Shown: piece by piece, positions 1 through 6,483 of the stretch | Position numbering within the stretch: position 1 is the stretch's first letter | How the letters are laid out: each line of letters opens with the position of its first letter | Position numbers and translations under genes: made by a program | From: an uncultured Clostridia bacterium | GTDB taxonomy: Bacteria; Bacillota; Clostridia; Christensenellales; Borkfalkiaceae | Assembly: GCA_904501815.1 (NCBI GenBank) | Contig: CAJGCN010000030.1 | Coordinates: forward strand, 1 to 12,951 | DNA length: 12,951 nt | Direction of reading: 5' to 3' | Notes under the pieces: model-generated | Told to the model about the DNA's origin: nothing | What the model saw: the letters and a program-made list of their open reading frames with translations, nothing else | Databases searched by the model: none

Positions 1-155
1 TATATCCCTTTTTTCAAAAGGAATGTATGTCCGTCGCGCGCCGACGGCGAACGCAAACACTCAAAATCTCTCGTTCGCGTCCTTTCACTACGCATAAAAA
101 TTTTTTCAATTCCACCGCTCGCGCAAGCACGGCGGGTGGGTTGTAAAAATTTTTC
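1..155. other. non-coding stretch with G+C-rich hairpins downstream of rlmD
   Basis: No gene is seen. It contains CCGTCG-CGCGC-CGACGG (31-47), a longer inverted repeat GCGAACG (47-53)/CGTTCGC (72-78), and a third imperfect hairpin near 112-134. None has a proper U-tract on the minus strand, so none is called as the rlmD terminator. Confidence 0.4.
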
Positions 156-1568
156 TTATGCCTTGCGAGCAAGGCACACGAGCGTTTCTACGTGTTTGGT
201 TTGGGGGAACATATCGTACGGCTCGGCTTTGACAATCGAATAATACCCCGTCAAGCCGTCGTCCGTATAATTCGGATTTTTAACAAGTCCGCCGTCTTGC
301 TCCACGAGCGCTCCCGTTAAAATCCCCAAATCTCTACCCAAAGTCGCAGGGTTGCAACTGATAATCGTCAGCTCTTCAATCCCGCTTTTTAAGAGTGCTT
401 TCAACACGCTACGGTGTATTCCCGCTCTCGGGGGGTCGAGAATTAATCGCAATTTCTCCCCTTTTTCTTTATTAAGTACTTCGGGCAATTTTTCTTCTAC
501 AAGCCCGCAAATATTCGTCATATTCGTCAAGCCGTTTTTTTCTTTCAAGCCGTCCGCACACCGCACCGCTTCCGCTTCCAGCTCAATCCCGTATACCCGC
601 TTAGCCTTTTTTGCAAGCATTGCCGTCAGCAATCCCCCGCCCGAATACGCGTCTATCACGACTTCGTCGCCCGCACACGCCACCGACGAAATTGCCGCTT
701 GATACAGCTTATTTCTTACGTTTTCGTTGACTTGCAAGAAAGTAATCGGCCCTGCTTCGTAGGTAATCCCTTGCTCAGTTGCCTGAAAAATGCCCGTACC
801 GTGTACGAGATGAAACTCTTCTCCGAAAATTACGTTAGTGGGTTTGTTGTGAATATTCAAATACAACGTAAACTCGGGAAAACACTCTTGCAAAAGCTCC
901 ACGAAATACGACAAGTTCGGCAAATTGCGTTTTGCGGAAACGAGAGAAAAAATAAATTTCCCGCCGATTTCCCGCACTACGATATGCCGAAGCGCGCCAC
1001 GCCCTGTTTCGGGATCATAGCCCCGCACTTGACACTCTAACACGTAGCGTTTCACAATCGAAATTACCTTTTCCGCCCAATCGGGATGAATGGCGCACGA
1101 AGAGATAGGTATGATTCTGTGGCTACGCTCCGCGTAAAACCCGACGACGGTTTCCCCGTTTTTATCAAGCCCTATCGGCAACTGTAATTTATTGCGATAG
1201 CCATACGGCAAATCGCTCGGCACGGTCGGCAACACGTCCACCGTCAGTCCGCCGATTTTTTTCAAGCAATCTCTCACGCGCGAAGCCTTAAATTCTAATT
1301 GCTGTAAATACTCGATATGCTGTAAATCGCACCCCCCGCACCGCAAAAAGACGGGACATTTTGCCCGTACGCGGTTTTCGGCAGGCGTGAGAATTTCTTC
1401 GACTTTCCCGTAGCCTATATCCCCTTTGACTTTCAGCACCTTAAAGCGTACCTTTTCACCGGGTAAACAAGCAGGCACGAAAAAGGTAATGCCTTCGTGC
1501 CTGATAACGCCTTCGCCGTTCGACCCAAGCGAATCGGTAATAGCGGTAATACTATCGTTTTTTTGCAT
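156..1568 (-). CDS. rlmD: 23S rRNA (uracil-5-)-methyltransferase, RlmD/RumA family
   Basis: This protein should transfer a methyl group from S-adenosylmethionine to C5 of a uracil in 23S rRNA (U1939-type site); a dual RlmCD role, as known in some Firmicutes, is possible. The 470 residues are close to the usual length. An N-terminal TRAM RNA-binding domain spans about 1-60. C71, C77, C80 and C158 match the iron-sulfur cluster cysteines of RumA. The methyltransferase fold starts near 300, with D-x-Y-x-G-x-G at 306-312. DPPR is at 378-381, the catalytic cysteine is C405 in SCNP, and the likely general base is E461 near the C-terminus. The start has a G-rich Shine-Dalgarno sequence seven bases upstream and begins exactly at the TRAM domain. 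It follows the membrane-protein gene by 36 bases, so it is probably the last gene of the DUF5685/J-domain operon. Exact target uracil is inference; family assignment is firm. Confidence 0.95.
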   Translation of the reverse strand: MQKNDSITAITDSLGSNGEGVIRHEGITFFVPACLPGEKVRFKVLKVKGDIGYGKVEEILTPAENRVRAKCPVFLRCGGCDLQHIEYLQQLEFKASRVRDCLKKIGGLTVDVLPTVPSDLPYGYRNKLQLPIGLDKNGETVVGFYAERSHRIIPISSCAIHPDWAEKVISIVKRYVLECQVRGYDPETGRGALRHIVVREIGGKFIFSLVSAKRNLPNLSYFVELLQECFPEFTLYLNIHNKPTNVIFGEEFHLVHGTGIFQATEQGITYEAGPITFLQVNENVRNKLYQAAISSVACAGDEVVIDAYSGGGLLTAMLAKKAKRVYGIELEAEAVRCADGLKEKNGLTNMTNICGLVEEKLPEVLNKEKGEKLRLILDPPRAGIHRSVLKALLKSGIEELTIISCNPATLGRDLGILTGALVEQDGGLVKNPNYTDDGLTGYYSIVKAEPYDMFPQTKHVETLVCLARKA

Positions 1569-1604
1569 AAGTCTACCCCCTTAGCGGAAGTTTTGGCTAA
1601 GCCG

Positions 1605-2129
1605 TCATTTTTTGATAAAACGGTTGACGACTAAGTTCACCGTGTAGCGACATTTATAAGTAATATAATCGTACAGGAAAAAGAACGCCGTGCCGAAAAC
1701 GAGAAGAATCGGGATAAAATATTCGTCGACGAACGGAATGGGTGTGGTCATTTGAAAGACTAATCTCCAAGTGAGATACATAGCCAAATCAAACCAAGCG
1801 GCTTTGAGAAAAAACGCTAACCAGCGGTTAAATTTAAATTTGATTTGCAGTTCGTTGACGAGCGGGTGCAACCCGAAAAAGATAATAAACGGCAATAAAT
1901 CGAAAAATCTCGACAGCCCAAACAATAGCGACAGCAAACACGTTGCCACGTACGCGAGAAGATACCCGCGATAGCTTTTTTTTGCAAGCGGTAGCATCAA
2001 CGCAATTCCCGAAAACAAATACCCCGTTAAGAGCAAGAAATTCGAATAAATTCCTATCGTCAGGAAAATAGTTGCAAACGCGCAAGCGAGCGCGGCAAGC
2101 GCCGTTTCATAAGCGGTGTTCTTTTTCAT
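1605..2129 (-). CDS. small multi-pass membrane protein, unknown function
   Basis: This is a 174-residue, strongly hydrophobic protein with about five predicted membrane segments (near 8-28, 32-50, 56-80, 105-125 and 135-155) and a basic C-terminal tail. It has no signal peptide beyond the first membrane helix and no catalytic motif that I recognise. The overall look, five to six helices with short loops and charged cytoplasmic ends, resembles substrate-binding (S) components of ECF transporters or similar small integral proteins, but I see no diagnostic residues. The start lies 9 bases after the stop of the J-domain gene and has an AAGGA ribosome binding site, so the two are almost certainly co-transcribed and may act together. 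From memory, a similar membrane protein often accompanies this J-domain type in Clostridia; that is recollection, not a search result. Confidence 0.8.
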   Translation of the reverse strand: MKKNTAYETALAALACAFATIFLTIGIYSNFLLLTGYLFSGIALMLPLAKKSYRGYLLAYVATCLLSLLFGLSRFFDLLPFIIFFGLHPLVNELQIKFKFNRWLAFFLKAAWFDLAMYLTWRLVFQMTTPIPFVDEYFIPILLVFGTAFFFLYDYITYKCRYTVNLVVNRFIKK

Positions 2130-2138
2130 TTCGTTTCC

Positions 2139-2771
2139 TTAGTGGCAACCGCAACAAAGGTTAAACAAGCAGTTTACGCAAATATAGGTATAACAACAGG
2201 AAATACAGTTCGAACAAGCGTTCCCGCCCATTTGTTCGTCGCCGTAAGGGGAATTCGGGTCGCCCGCATAAGGGTTTTCCCGTTGTTCTCTGCGACGGGC
2301 TTCCTGTTCGTTATACTGCGTTCTTGCGTTGAGTTTACCGTAAGCGTCGCGGTATTTTTTATTTTCAGGCTCCATTTGCATAGCGATTTCGAGCTGTTTT
2401 TTGCTCTCGTTCGCCCAGTTCTTTTTCCAGAACACGACGGCTTGCAAGTAATGCCATTCCGCGCTTCTTTCGTTAAAATCGTCGAGCTTTGCCTGCGCTT
2501 CAGAAATTTTATCCGCTTTCAAGAGCGTAGCGATTTCTTCAAAGGAGCTTTGTCCTTCGGTGTTTTCCTGCCGTTCCTTACGCGCTTCGGTGATTTCAGC
2601 ATACGCGGTGTCGAGCTTGTTCAACATTCTCGCGGCTTCGTTGCCTGCTTCGCCGTCGAGCCATCTATCTTCTTTATACTTTGCTTTCAGCTCTTCGTAG
2701 CGCGTTTTAATTTGTTCGTCGGTGGCAGTTTCGTCCAGACCGAGCAATTCGTAGTATTCTTTCATCAGCAT
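2139..2771 (-). CDS. degenerate J-domain protein with TPR-like middle and cysteine-rich tail
   Basis: The N-terminal 1-65 or so has the J-domain helices (YYELLGL start, KARYEEL-like helix II, and a helix III with LDTAYAEI). The HPD tripeptide that activates DnaK ATPase is missing: the position reads K-E-D after KY. Residues about 105-150 (WHYLQAVVFW...KQLEIAMQMEPEN) look like one TPR-type helical repeat. The last 30 residues carry about ten cysteines, including C-x2-C-x2-CC and a CC-x-C-H terminus, mixed with hydrophobic residues. That suggests a metal or membrane-associated tail. I chose the M at 2771 because it is closest to an AAGGA sequence; an internal M two codons later is possible. It lies between the DUF5685 gene and the membrane-protein gene in one apparent operon. 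A role as a classical DnaK co-chaperone is unlikely; the true function is unknown. Confidence 0.85.
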   Translation of the reverse strand: MLMKEYYELLGLDETATDEQIKTRYEELKAKYKEDRWLDGEAGNEAARMLNKLDTAYAEITEARKERQENTEGQSSFEEIATLLKADKISEAQAKLDDFNERSAEWHYLQAVVFWKKNWANESKKQLEIAMQMEPENKKYRDAYGKLNARTQYNEQEARRREQRENPYAGDPNSPYGDEQMGGNACSNCISCCYTYICVNCLFNLCCGCH

Positions 2772-2806
2772 AATAAATATCTATTCCTTTTAATTGTTTT
2801 TAATCT

Positions 2807-2892
2807 TAGCGCAACCTACGGTTGCTTAATTTGGGCATAGAAATGCGGGGCTTCGCCCCTGCACCCTACAAGGGATATTCCCCTTGACCCTT
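2807..2892 (+). repeat. hairpin-chain repeat, copy C (3' 86 bp only)
   Basis: Begins TAGCGCAACCTACGGTTGC and ends CCCTTGACCCTT, matching the last three hairpins of the full element in the same orientation as copy A. Hairpin 7 is GGGGC-TTC-GCCCC; hairpin 8 is reduced (AAGGG/CCCTT region). It lies between the DUF5685 and J-domain genes. The five 5' hairpins are absent. Confidence 0.75.
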
Positions 2893-2920
2893 ATCTTAAA
2901 GGGTGTCAATCTTTGCCCTT

Positions 2921-3814
2921 TTACTTTTCTTCCGCTTTTTGGTCGGGTATCGTGGGTTTTTTACAAAGTTTACAGCCTTCCCCCGACATAATGCGTTTGG
3001 TCATCATAGGTAAGCCGCGAAGAAGGATATTGTCGGATAAATCTCGGTTGAACCGAAAAGGGATATCGCAAAGGGTTTCGCGGATTTCAAAAAATAGACT
3101 GTGAAACGCAAACTCTACGCTTTCACGGTGCTTATCAAGCATTTCCGTTCGACAATCGGCGGGAAATTCGTTGATAAAGGGATTAAACGCACCTTTTTTC
3201 AAGTCTTTGTCGTAATCGTCTAACGCGTCGATTAAATAAATCCATTTCCCTATCGCGTAAAATAACCTACGCGTATAGCTTGTGCGTTTTTCCCCTAAAA
3301 CGTAATCGGAAAATTCAGCCAACATATTCGCCGTTGCGTCTGCGGAACGGTCAAGCCCCGCGTCGCCCGTCTTTTCGAGCGTTTCTTGCGCCGACATATT
3401 TTCTTTGACGATTCGCGCGATTTCAGGATACTTTTCCTGCACCCGCTTATGCCCCTTTTTAAACCAAAGCCGTTTTCCCCGACCCTTATCGCCGTCGGCA
3501 ATATCGTCGGTATATTTATAATAAACCAGCTCCGTGTTGAACGCGCCGAGCATTCTCGTCAGCTCGTCCGTACACGCCATTTGCCTACCGCGAATACAAT
3601 GGGTCAAACAATGCGATTTCTCAATCTTTACGTCTTGTCCTGCGATATTGTGTAGCAACACCGACATAAACGTGACGTCGTAGGAAAGCCCCATGCGCGC
3701 ACGCTGTCCGCATACTTCCGCAATCCCCTTGCATACACCGCAATACATTGCCCGATATAAAATATCGTCTTTGATATATAAATACGGCGTGTCCGTGCGC
3801 ACGTATCCGAACAT
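2921..3814 (-). CDS. DUF5685 family protein
   Basis: This 297-residue protein is recognisable as DUF5685 by its start (MFGYVR, then a Y-C-G-V-C-K-G motif at 24-30). The function of the family is not known. Visible features are cysteine pairs C25/C28, C69/C73/C81 and C281/C284, a mostly helical composition, and an aspartate-rich segment at 196-204 (D196, D199, D200, D202, D204) followed by KKGAFNPF. The cysteines and the aspartate cluster suggest metal binding. The aspartate spacing is reminiscent of DDxxD motifs in helical prenyl-synthase folds, but that is only a resemblance. The start has a GGAGG ribosome binding site about five bases upstream and an extended -10 promoter at 3847-3875. It is therefore the first gene of an operon with the J-domain protein, the membrane protein and probably RlmD. 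The 149-base gap after its stop holds a partial hairpin-chain repeat. Confidence 0.85.
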   Translation of the reverse strand: MFGYVRTDTPYLYIKDDILYRAMYCGVCKGIAEVCGQRARMGLSYDVTFMSVLLHNIAGQDVKIEKSHCLTHCIRGRQMACTDELTRMLGAFNTELVYYKYTDDIADGDKGRGKRLWFKKGHKRVQEKYPEIARIVKENMSAQETLEKTGDAGLDRSADATANMLAEFSDYVLGEKRTSYTRRLFYAIGKWIYLIDALDDYDKDLKKGAFNPFINEFPADCRTEMLDKHRESVEFAFHSLFFEIRETLCDIPFRFNRDLSDNILLRGLPMMTKRIMSGEGCKLCKKPTIPDQKAEEK

Positions 3815-3846
3815 ACTCCCCTCCGCTTAGCCTTACAGTCTTCCAT

Positions 3847-3875
3847 ATTATACCACGCCCGTGCGAAAAAGACAA
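3847..3875 (-). promoter_or_regulatory. extended -10 sigma-A promoter of the DUF5685 operon
   Basis: TTGTCT (3875-3870) is followed after 17 bases by a perfect TATAAT (3852-3847), preceded by TGG, an extended -10 TGn motif. Predicted start is near 3840, about 25 bases before the DUF5685 ATG. Confidence 0.85.
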
Positions 3876-3934
3876 TCGCAAAACGGACTTTTTATAAGAT
3901 ATAACGGGATTTTCACCTTTTCAACAAATTTCCC

Positions 3935-3950
3935 TGTTTCACGGGAAACC
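3935..3950. other. parS-like palindrome
   Basis: TGTTTCACGGGAAACC matches the B. subtilis-type parS TGTTTCACGTGAAACA at 14 of 16 positions; the left half-site TGTTTCAC is perfect. It lies between the thrC stop and the DUF5685 promoter. It may instead be part of a small hairpin (GTTTC/GAAAC) with no ParB role. Confidence 0.35.
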
Positions 3951-3982
3951 AAAAGCAAAAACCCCGCCGTTAATTTTTTCTT

Positions 3983-5503
3983 TTATTCTTTATCAGGTAC
4001 GGGAATAATTTCTCCGCCCACGAATTTCAAAACTTCGTTCGCCATAAGTTTCAAATCGTTCGCAACCACTCCCTTAAACCGCAACGGGCGATAACGGAGC
4101 GCAACGAGCGCTTTAGGCGGTTTCATTGCCGTTAATAAATTCAAACGCTTAATCCCTTTAAAGCTATCTTTCACGTCGTTCCCAGAAAGCGCGTACAACA
4201 CGTCTTGCGGGAATTTATAAGGATTTGCCGTTGACAAAATCACCGTCGGGCGTTCGTCCTTTTTCTCCATTTTTTCACGGTATTTATTGAACACGGCAAG
4301 CGCAACGCCCGTGTGCGTGTCCATAGGATAGCCGTACTCGTCAAACACTTCGTACATAGCTTCCACCATATCGTCTTCGCTAGAAAATCCACCGTAGAAA
4401 TCCTGATCGAGTTTCGCTTTTTCCGCTTGGGTGATTGAATAAGACTTTTTCTCGGCAAGGTCTTTCATTCTTTCCGCCGTTAATTTCGCGTTTCTTCCGC
4501 TGATTTCAAAGAGCAATCTTTCTAAGTTCGACGAGATCAAAATATCCATTGACGGCGACATAGTACGGAAGAAATTCCGTTCGATATCGTACGTTCCTTT
4601 CTTGAAGAAATCGGCAAGCACGCGGTTTCTGTTCGACGCGCAAACGAGCTTTCTAACGGGCAAGCCCATTTGTTTAGCGTACCAACCCGCCAAAATATCC
4701 CCGAAATTCCCCGTTGGCACAACGAAATCCACTTCGTCGCCCATTTCGATTTGGTTAGAAGTTATCAAATCGATATACGACGAGAAATAATACGCAATTT
4801 GTGGAGCAAGCCGACCGAAGTTAATGGAATTTGCGCTCGAAAGCAAGGTGTTTTTCTCTTTGAGCTGTGCGTTAAATTCTTCGGACGCAAACAAGTTTTT
4901 CACGGCGCGTTGGCAATCGTCGAAATTCCCTTTCACCGCCGACACGAACACGTTGTTCCCGTCTTGAATACTCATTTGCAAGCGTTGCATTTTCGAAACC
5001 CCTTCGTCGGGGAAGAATACCGCTACTTTCGTACCCGGTACGTCGCGGAAGCCTTCGAGTGCGGCTTTGCCCGTATCCCCGCTCGTGGCGGCAAGAATTA
5101 ACACGTCTTCTTTCACGCCGAGCGTTTCCATGCTCTTTTTGAGCAAATAGGGCAAAACGGTGAGCGCCATATCCTTAAAAGCGCAAGTCGGACCGTGAAA
5201 AAGTTCGAGAATATACATTCCCCCGTCGATTTTAACGAGTGGCGCGGGGTCGGTCCCTTCAAAGGTAGAATACGCTTTGGTGCAAGCTTCCTTTAAAAAG
5301 TCTACGCCCAGATCGTCGAGATACTTAGAAAGCACGAACGCCGCGCGTTCGGGATAGTTCATTTCCGCCATCTCGTTGAGTTCTTCGCTCGTAATAATCG
5401 GGAAAGTTTCGGGAACGAACAGCCCGCCGTCTTTGGCAAGCCCTTTCACGATCGCTTCCGCGCCCGTCACCTTTTCTCCGCCTCTCGTACTGATAAAATA
5501 CAT
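3983..5503 (-). CDS. thrC: threonine synthase
   Basis: Threonine synthase converts O-phosphohomoserine to L-threonine and phosphate, using pyridoxal phosphate, in the cytoplasm. The N-terminal thrC domain (Y2-F3-I4-S5-T6-R7-G8-G9) is typical. The PLP-binding lysine is K110 in FKDMAL, and the cofactor phosphate-binding loop is SGDTGKAALE at 141-150. A further conserved block, PTGNFGDILAG, is near 267-277. The 506 residues fit the longer fungal/Gram-negative-like subclass rather than the shorter roughly 350-residue type. The start is supported by AGGAG four bases upstream. The gene stands alone: its upstream neighbour is the P-loop gene and no homoserine pathway gene is seen in the window. The 163-base leader contains direct and inverted repeats that could be regulatory, but no T-box features were recognised. 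Confidence 0.95.
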   Translation of the reverse strand: MYFISTRGGEKVTGAEAIVKGLAKDGGLFVPETFPIITSEELNEMAEMNYPERAAFVLSKYLDDLGVDFLKEACTKAYSTFEGTDPAPLVKIDGGMYILELFHGPTCAFKDMALTVLPYLLKKSMETLGVKEDVLILAATSGDTGKAALEGFRDVPGTKVAVFFPDEGVSKMQRLQMSIQDGNNVFVSAVKGNFDDCQRAVKNLFASEEFNAQLKEKNTLLSSANSINFGRLAPQIAYYFSSYIDLITSNQIEMGDEVDFVVPTGNFGDILAGWYAKQMGLPVRKLVCASNRNRVLADFFKKGTYDIERNFFRTMSPSMDILISSNLERLLFEISGRNAKLTAERMKDLAEKKSYSITQAEKAKLDQDFYGGFSSEDDMVEAMYEVFDEYGYPMDTHTGVALAVFNKYREKMEKKDERPTVILSTANPYKFPQDVLYALSGNDVKDSFKGIKRLNLLTAMKPPKALVALRYRPLRFKGVVANDLKLMANEVLKFVGGEIIPVPDKE

Positions 5504-5542
5504 AATCGTTCTCCTGCTGTTGAAATTATTCTTCCGTTTTTC

Positions 5543-5592
5543 GCGCTATAAACTTGTTATAACGCAACAAAACGACCGTCTTTCGACCGTCT
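5543..5592. promoter_or_regulatory. possible operator region in the thrC leader
   Basis: An interrupted inverted repeat, GCG-c-TATAA-acttg-TTATA-a-CGC (5543-5565), lies next to two exact copies of CGACCGTCT (5573-5581 and 5584-5592), 11 bases apart, about one helical turn. No known regulator site is recognised and no clear promoter was assigned to thrC. Confidence 0.3.
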
Positions 5593-5624
5593 ACCAAAAA
5601 CCCCCAAAAAATCAATTTTTTTGC

Positions 5625-5658
5625 CTAAGAGCCGAGCGACAACTCGTTCGGCTCTTAG
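5625..5658 (-). terminator. hairpin after the P-loop gene, probable terminator or processing site
   Basis: CTAAGAGCCGA (5625-5635) and TCGGCTCTTAG (5648-5658) form a perfect 11-bp stem that can be extended by three more pairs past one mismatch. It starts 8 bases after the P-loop gene stop. On the minus strand the T-run begins only about 13 bases after the stem, so it is not a classical intrinsic terminator. Confidence 0.5.
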
Positions 5659-5666
5659 AAAATTGC

Positions 5667-6074
5667 TTACAGATACTTCGCTACGAAATCAGGCAATTCT
5701 TCTTTCGTTGCCGAAACGGACACGGTAATCGTGATATCGTTCTTTTCTGCGACCTTATCAAGCATATAGAAGAATTCGGGCATTTCCGCCACAGGCTTTC
5801 CTGCGATACGAACTACGCCGTCGATAAATACGTACTCGTTGTCGTTATTACCAGCGATAACGCCTTTGATAAAACCGCAAAGGGCAACTTCGCCCGCTAC
5901 GTTATATTCACTTACGTCGATAAAACGCACTTCGCGTTCTAAATCGTACATACCGCGCTTAGAATCGGTAATAAAAATCAAATGTCCTTTTGCCGTCTTA
6001 ACCGCTTCGTTCGCGGCTTCGATCATAAGCTTGGTCTTACCTGTTCCTTTCGCGCCGTAGATTACTTTAATCAT
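5667..6074 (-). CDS. small P-loop NTPase ('twitching motility PilT-like' annotation in Clostridia)
   Basis: This 135-residue protein starts with a strand and a perfect Walker A motif, GAKGTGKT at 7-14. A Walker B-like segment, YVFID, ends at D85. It is a single compact P-loop domain without a recognisable second domain. Similar proteins in Clostridia are often labelled PilT-like, but nothing here supports a motility role and the window has no pilus genes. The open frame extends upstream to 6125. I reject that longer start because a GGGAGGA ribosome binding site sits exactly before the ATG at 6074, and because the promoter at 6141-6169 would start transcription only about 10 bases before 6125. 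It appears to be monocistronic, with a hairpin after the stop. Substrate and partner are unknown. Confidence 0.88.
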   Translation of the reverse strand: MIKVIYGAKGTGKTKLMIEAANEAVKTAKGHLIFITDSKRGMYDLEREVRFIDVSEYNVAGEVALCGFIKGVIAGNNDNEYVFIDGVVRIAGKPVAEMPEFFYMLDKVAEKNDITITVSVSATKEELPDFVAKYL

Positions 6075-6081
6075 AAATAAA

Positions 6082-6088
6082 TCCTCCC
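6082..6088 (-). promoter_or_regulatory. ribosome binding site fixing the start of the P-loop gene
   Basis: Read on the minus strand this is GGGAGGA, followed seven bases later by ATG at 6074. It decides between this start and the 17-residue longer open frame. Confidence 0.85.
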
Positions 6089-6140
6089 AGAAATATCGTA
6101 CTTTCCGAATTTGGCAGGTGTCCATATTCGGGTTAATTCT

Positions 6141-6169
6141 ATTGTATCAAATTTTTCTAATAATTTCAA
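6141..6169 (-). promoter_or_regulatory. sigma-A promoter of the P-loop gene
   Basis: On the minus strand TTGAAA (6169-6164) is separated by 17 bases from TACAAT (6146-6141). The match is 5/6 in each box with ideal spacing. Predicted transcription start is near 6134, giving a leader of about 60 bases to the ATG at 6074. Confidence 0.8.
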
Positions 6170-6220
6170 GGGTTTGGGCGAAAAAAATTTCCAAAAACCG
6201 AAAAAATTTTTAAAAAATCA

Positions 6221-6248
6221 AAAAAACGGGCGAAACCGTCCGTTTTTT
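6221..6248 (-). terminator. intrinsic terminator of the two-component operon (works on both strands)
   Basis: AAAAAACGGGCG and CGTCCGTTTTTT form a 12-bp stem with one G-T wobble and the loop AAAC. The run of six A and six T at the ends gives a U-tract on either strand. It lies 236 bases after the kinase stop codon and just before the promoter of the P-loop gene, which insulates the two units. Confidence 0.75.
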
Positions 6249-6281
6249 CAACTTTTTCCCTTATAGAACTCATCAAAAACT

Positions 6282-6393
6282 CCTCATCCACCGCAAGCGG
6301 TCCCCCTTCTCCCACAGGAGAAGGTTATTTCTTATTGCCGTAATCGAGCCTTCCCCAGTGGGGGAAGGTGTCAGCGCGAGCTGACGGATGAGG
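6282..6393. repeat. 112-bp composite palindromic repeat
   Basis: Outer arms CCTCATCC (6282-6289) and GGATGAGG (6386-6393) are perfect inverted repeats. Inside are four further hairpins: CCGC-AA-GCGG (6291-6300), CCTTCTCC-CACA-GGAGAAGG (6305-6324), CCTTCCCC-AGTG-GGGGAAGG (6349-6368), and GTCAGC-GCGA-GCTGAC (6370-6385) with a GNRA-type loop. It has no coding content. Similar 'CCTTCCCC...GGATGAGG' units are, from memory, dispersed in many clostridial genomes, so this is probably a non-autonomous palindromic element. Confidence 0.75.
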
Positions 6394-6400
6394 TGCCAAA

Positions 6401-6457
6401 AGACGTGGCAATCTCTTTTCAGATTGTCGCAGTCTCTTGCGCTCCTTCACAATGACG
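6401..6457. repeat. dispersed palindromic repeat fragment
   Basis: It contains GGCAATCT (6407-6414) and the nearly perfect partner AGATTGTC (6421-6428), with a six-base spacer. The adjoining sequence reads, on the minus strand, as a C-G-T-C-A-T-T-G-T-G-A start. From memory this resembles the 'CGTCATTGCGAGGAGCG...GGCAATCT' repeat common in gut Clostridia. It abuts the palindromic repeat at 6282-6393. Identity rests on recollection; the inverted repeat is visible. Confidence 0.5.
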
Positions 6458-6483
6458 GCGCGAAAAAACGTGGAAATCCCGTG

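Noticed and set aside
2772..2806. CIRCE heat-shock operator before the J-domain gene
   Set aside because: I looked for TTAGCACTC-N9-GAGTGCTAA and did not find it; absence fits a protein that is not a classical DnaJ.
2142..2840. Long open frame (232 codons) on the plus strand
   Set aside because: It is antisense to the J-domain gene over almost its entire length, has no ribosome binding site, and has no recognisable domain; the minus-strand frame has clear J-domain and cysteine motifs.
5625..5658. T-box or threonine attenuator before thrC
   Set aside because: The hairpin lies next to the stop of the preceding gene, no T-box sequence or threonine codon-rich leader peptide was recognised, and the U-tract is displaced.
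6075..6125. N-terminal extension of the P-loop protein to an ATG at 6125
   Set aside because: The GGGAGGA site and the Walker A spacing favour 6074, and the promoter would leave only about ten bases of leader for the longer form.
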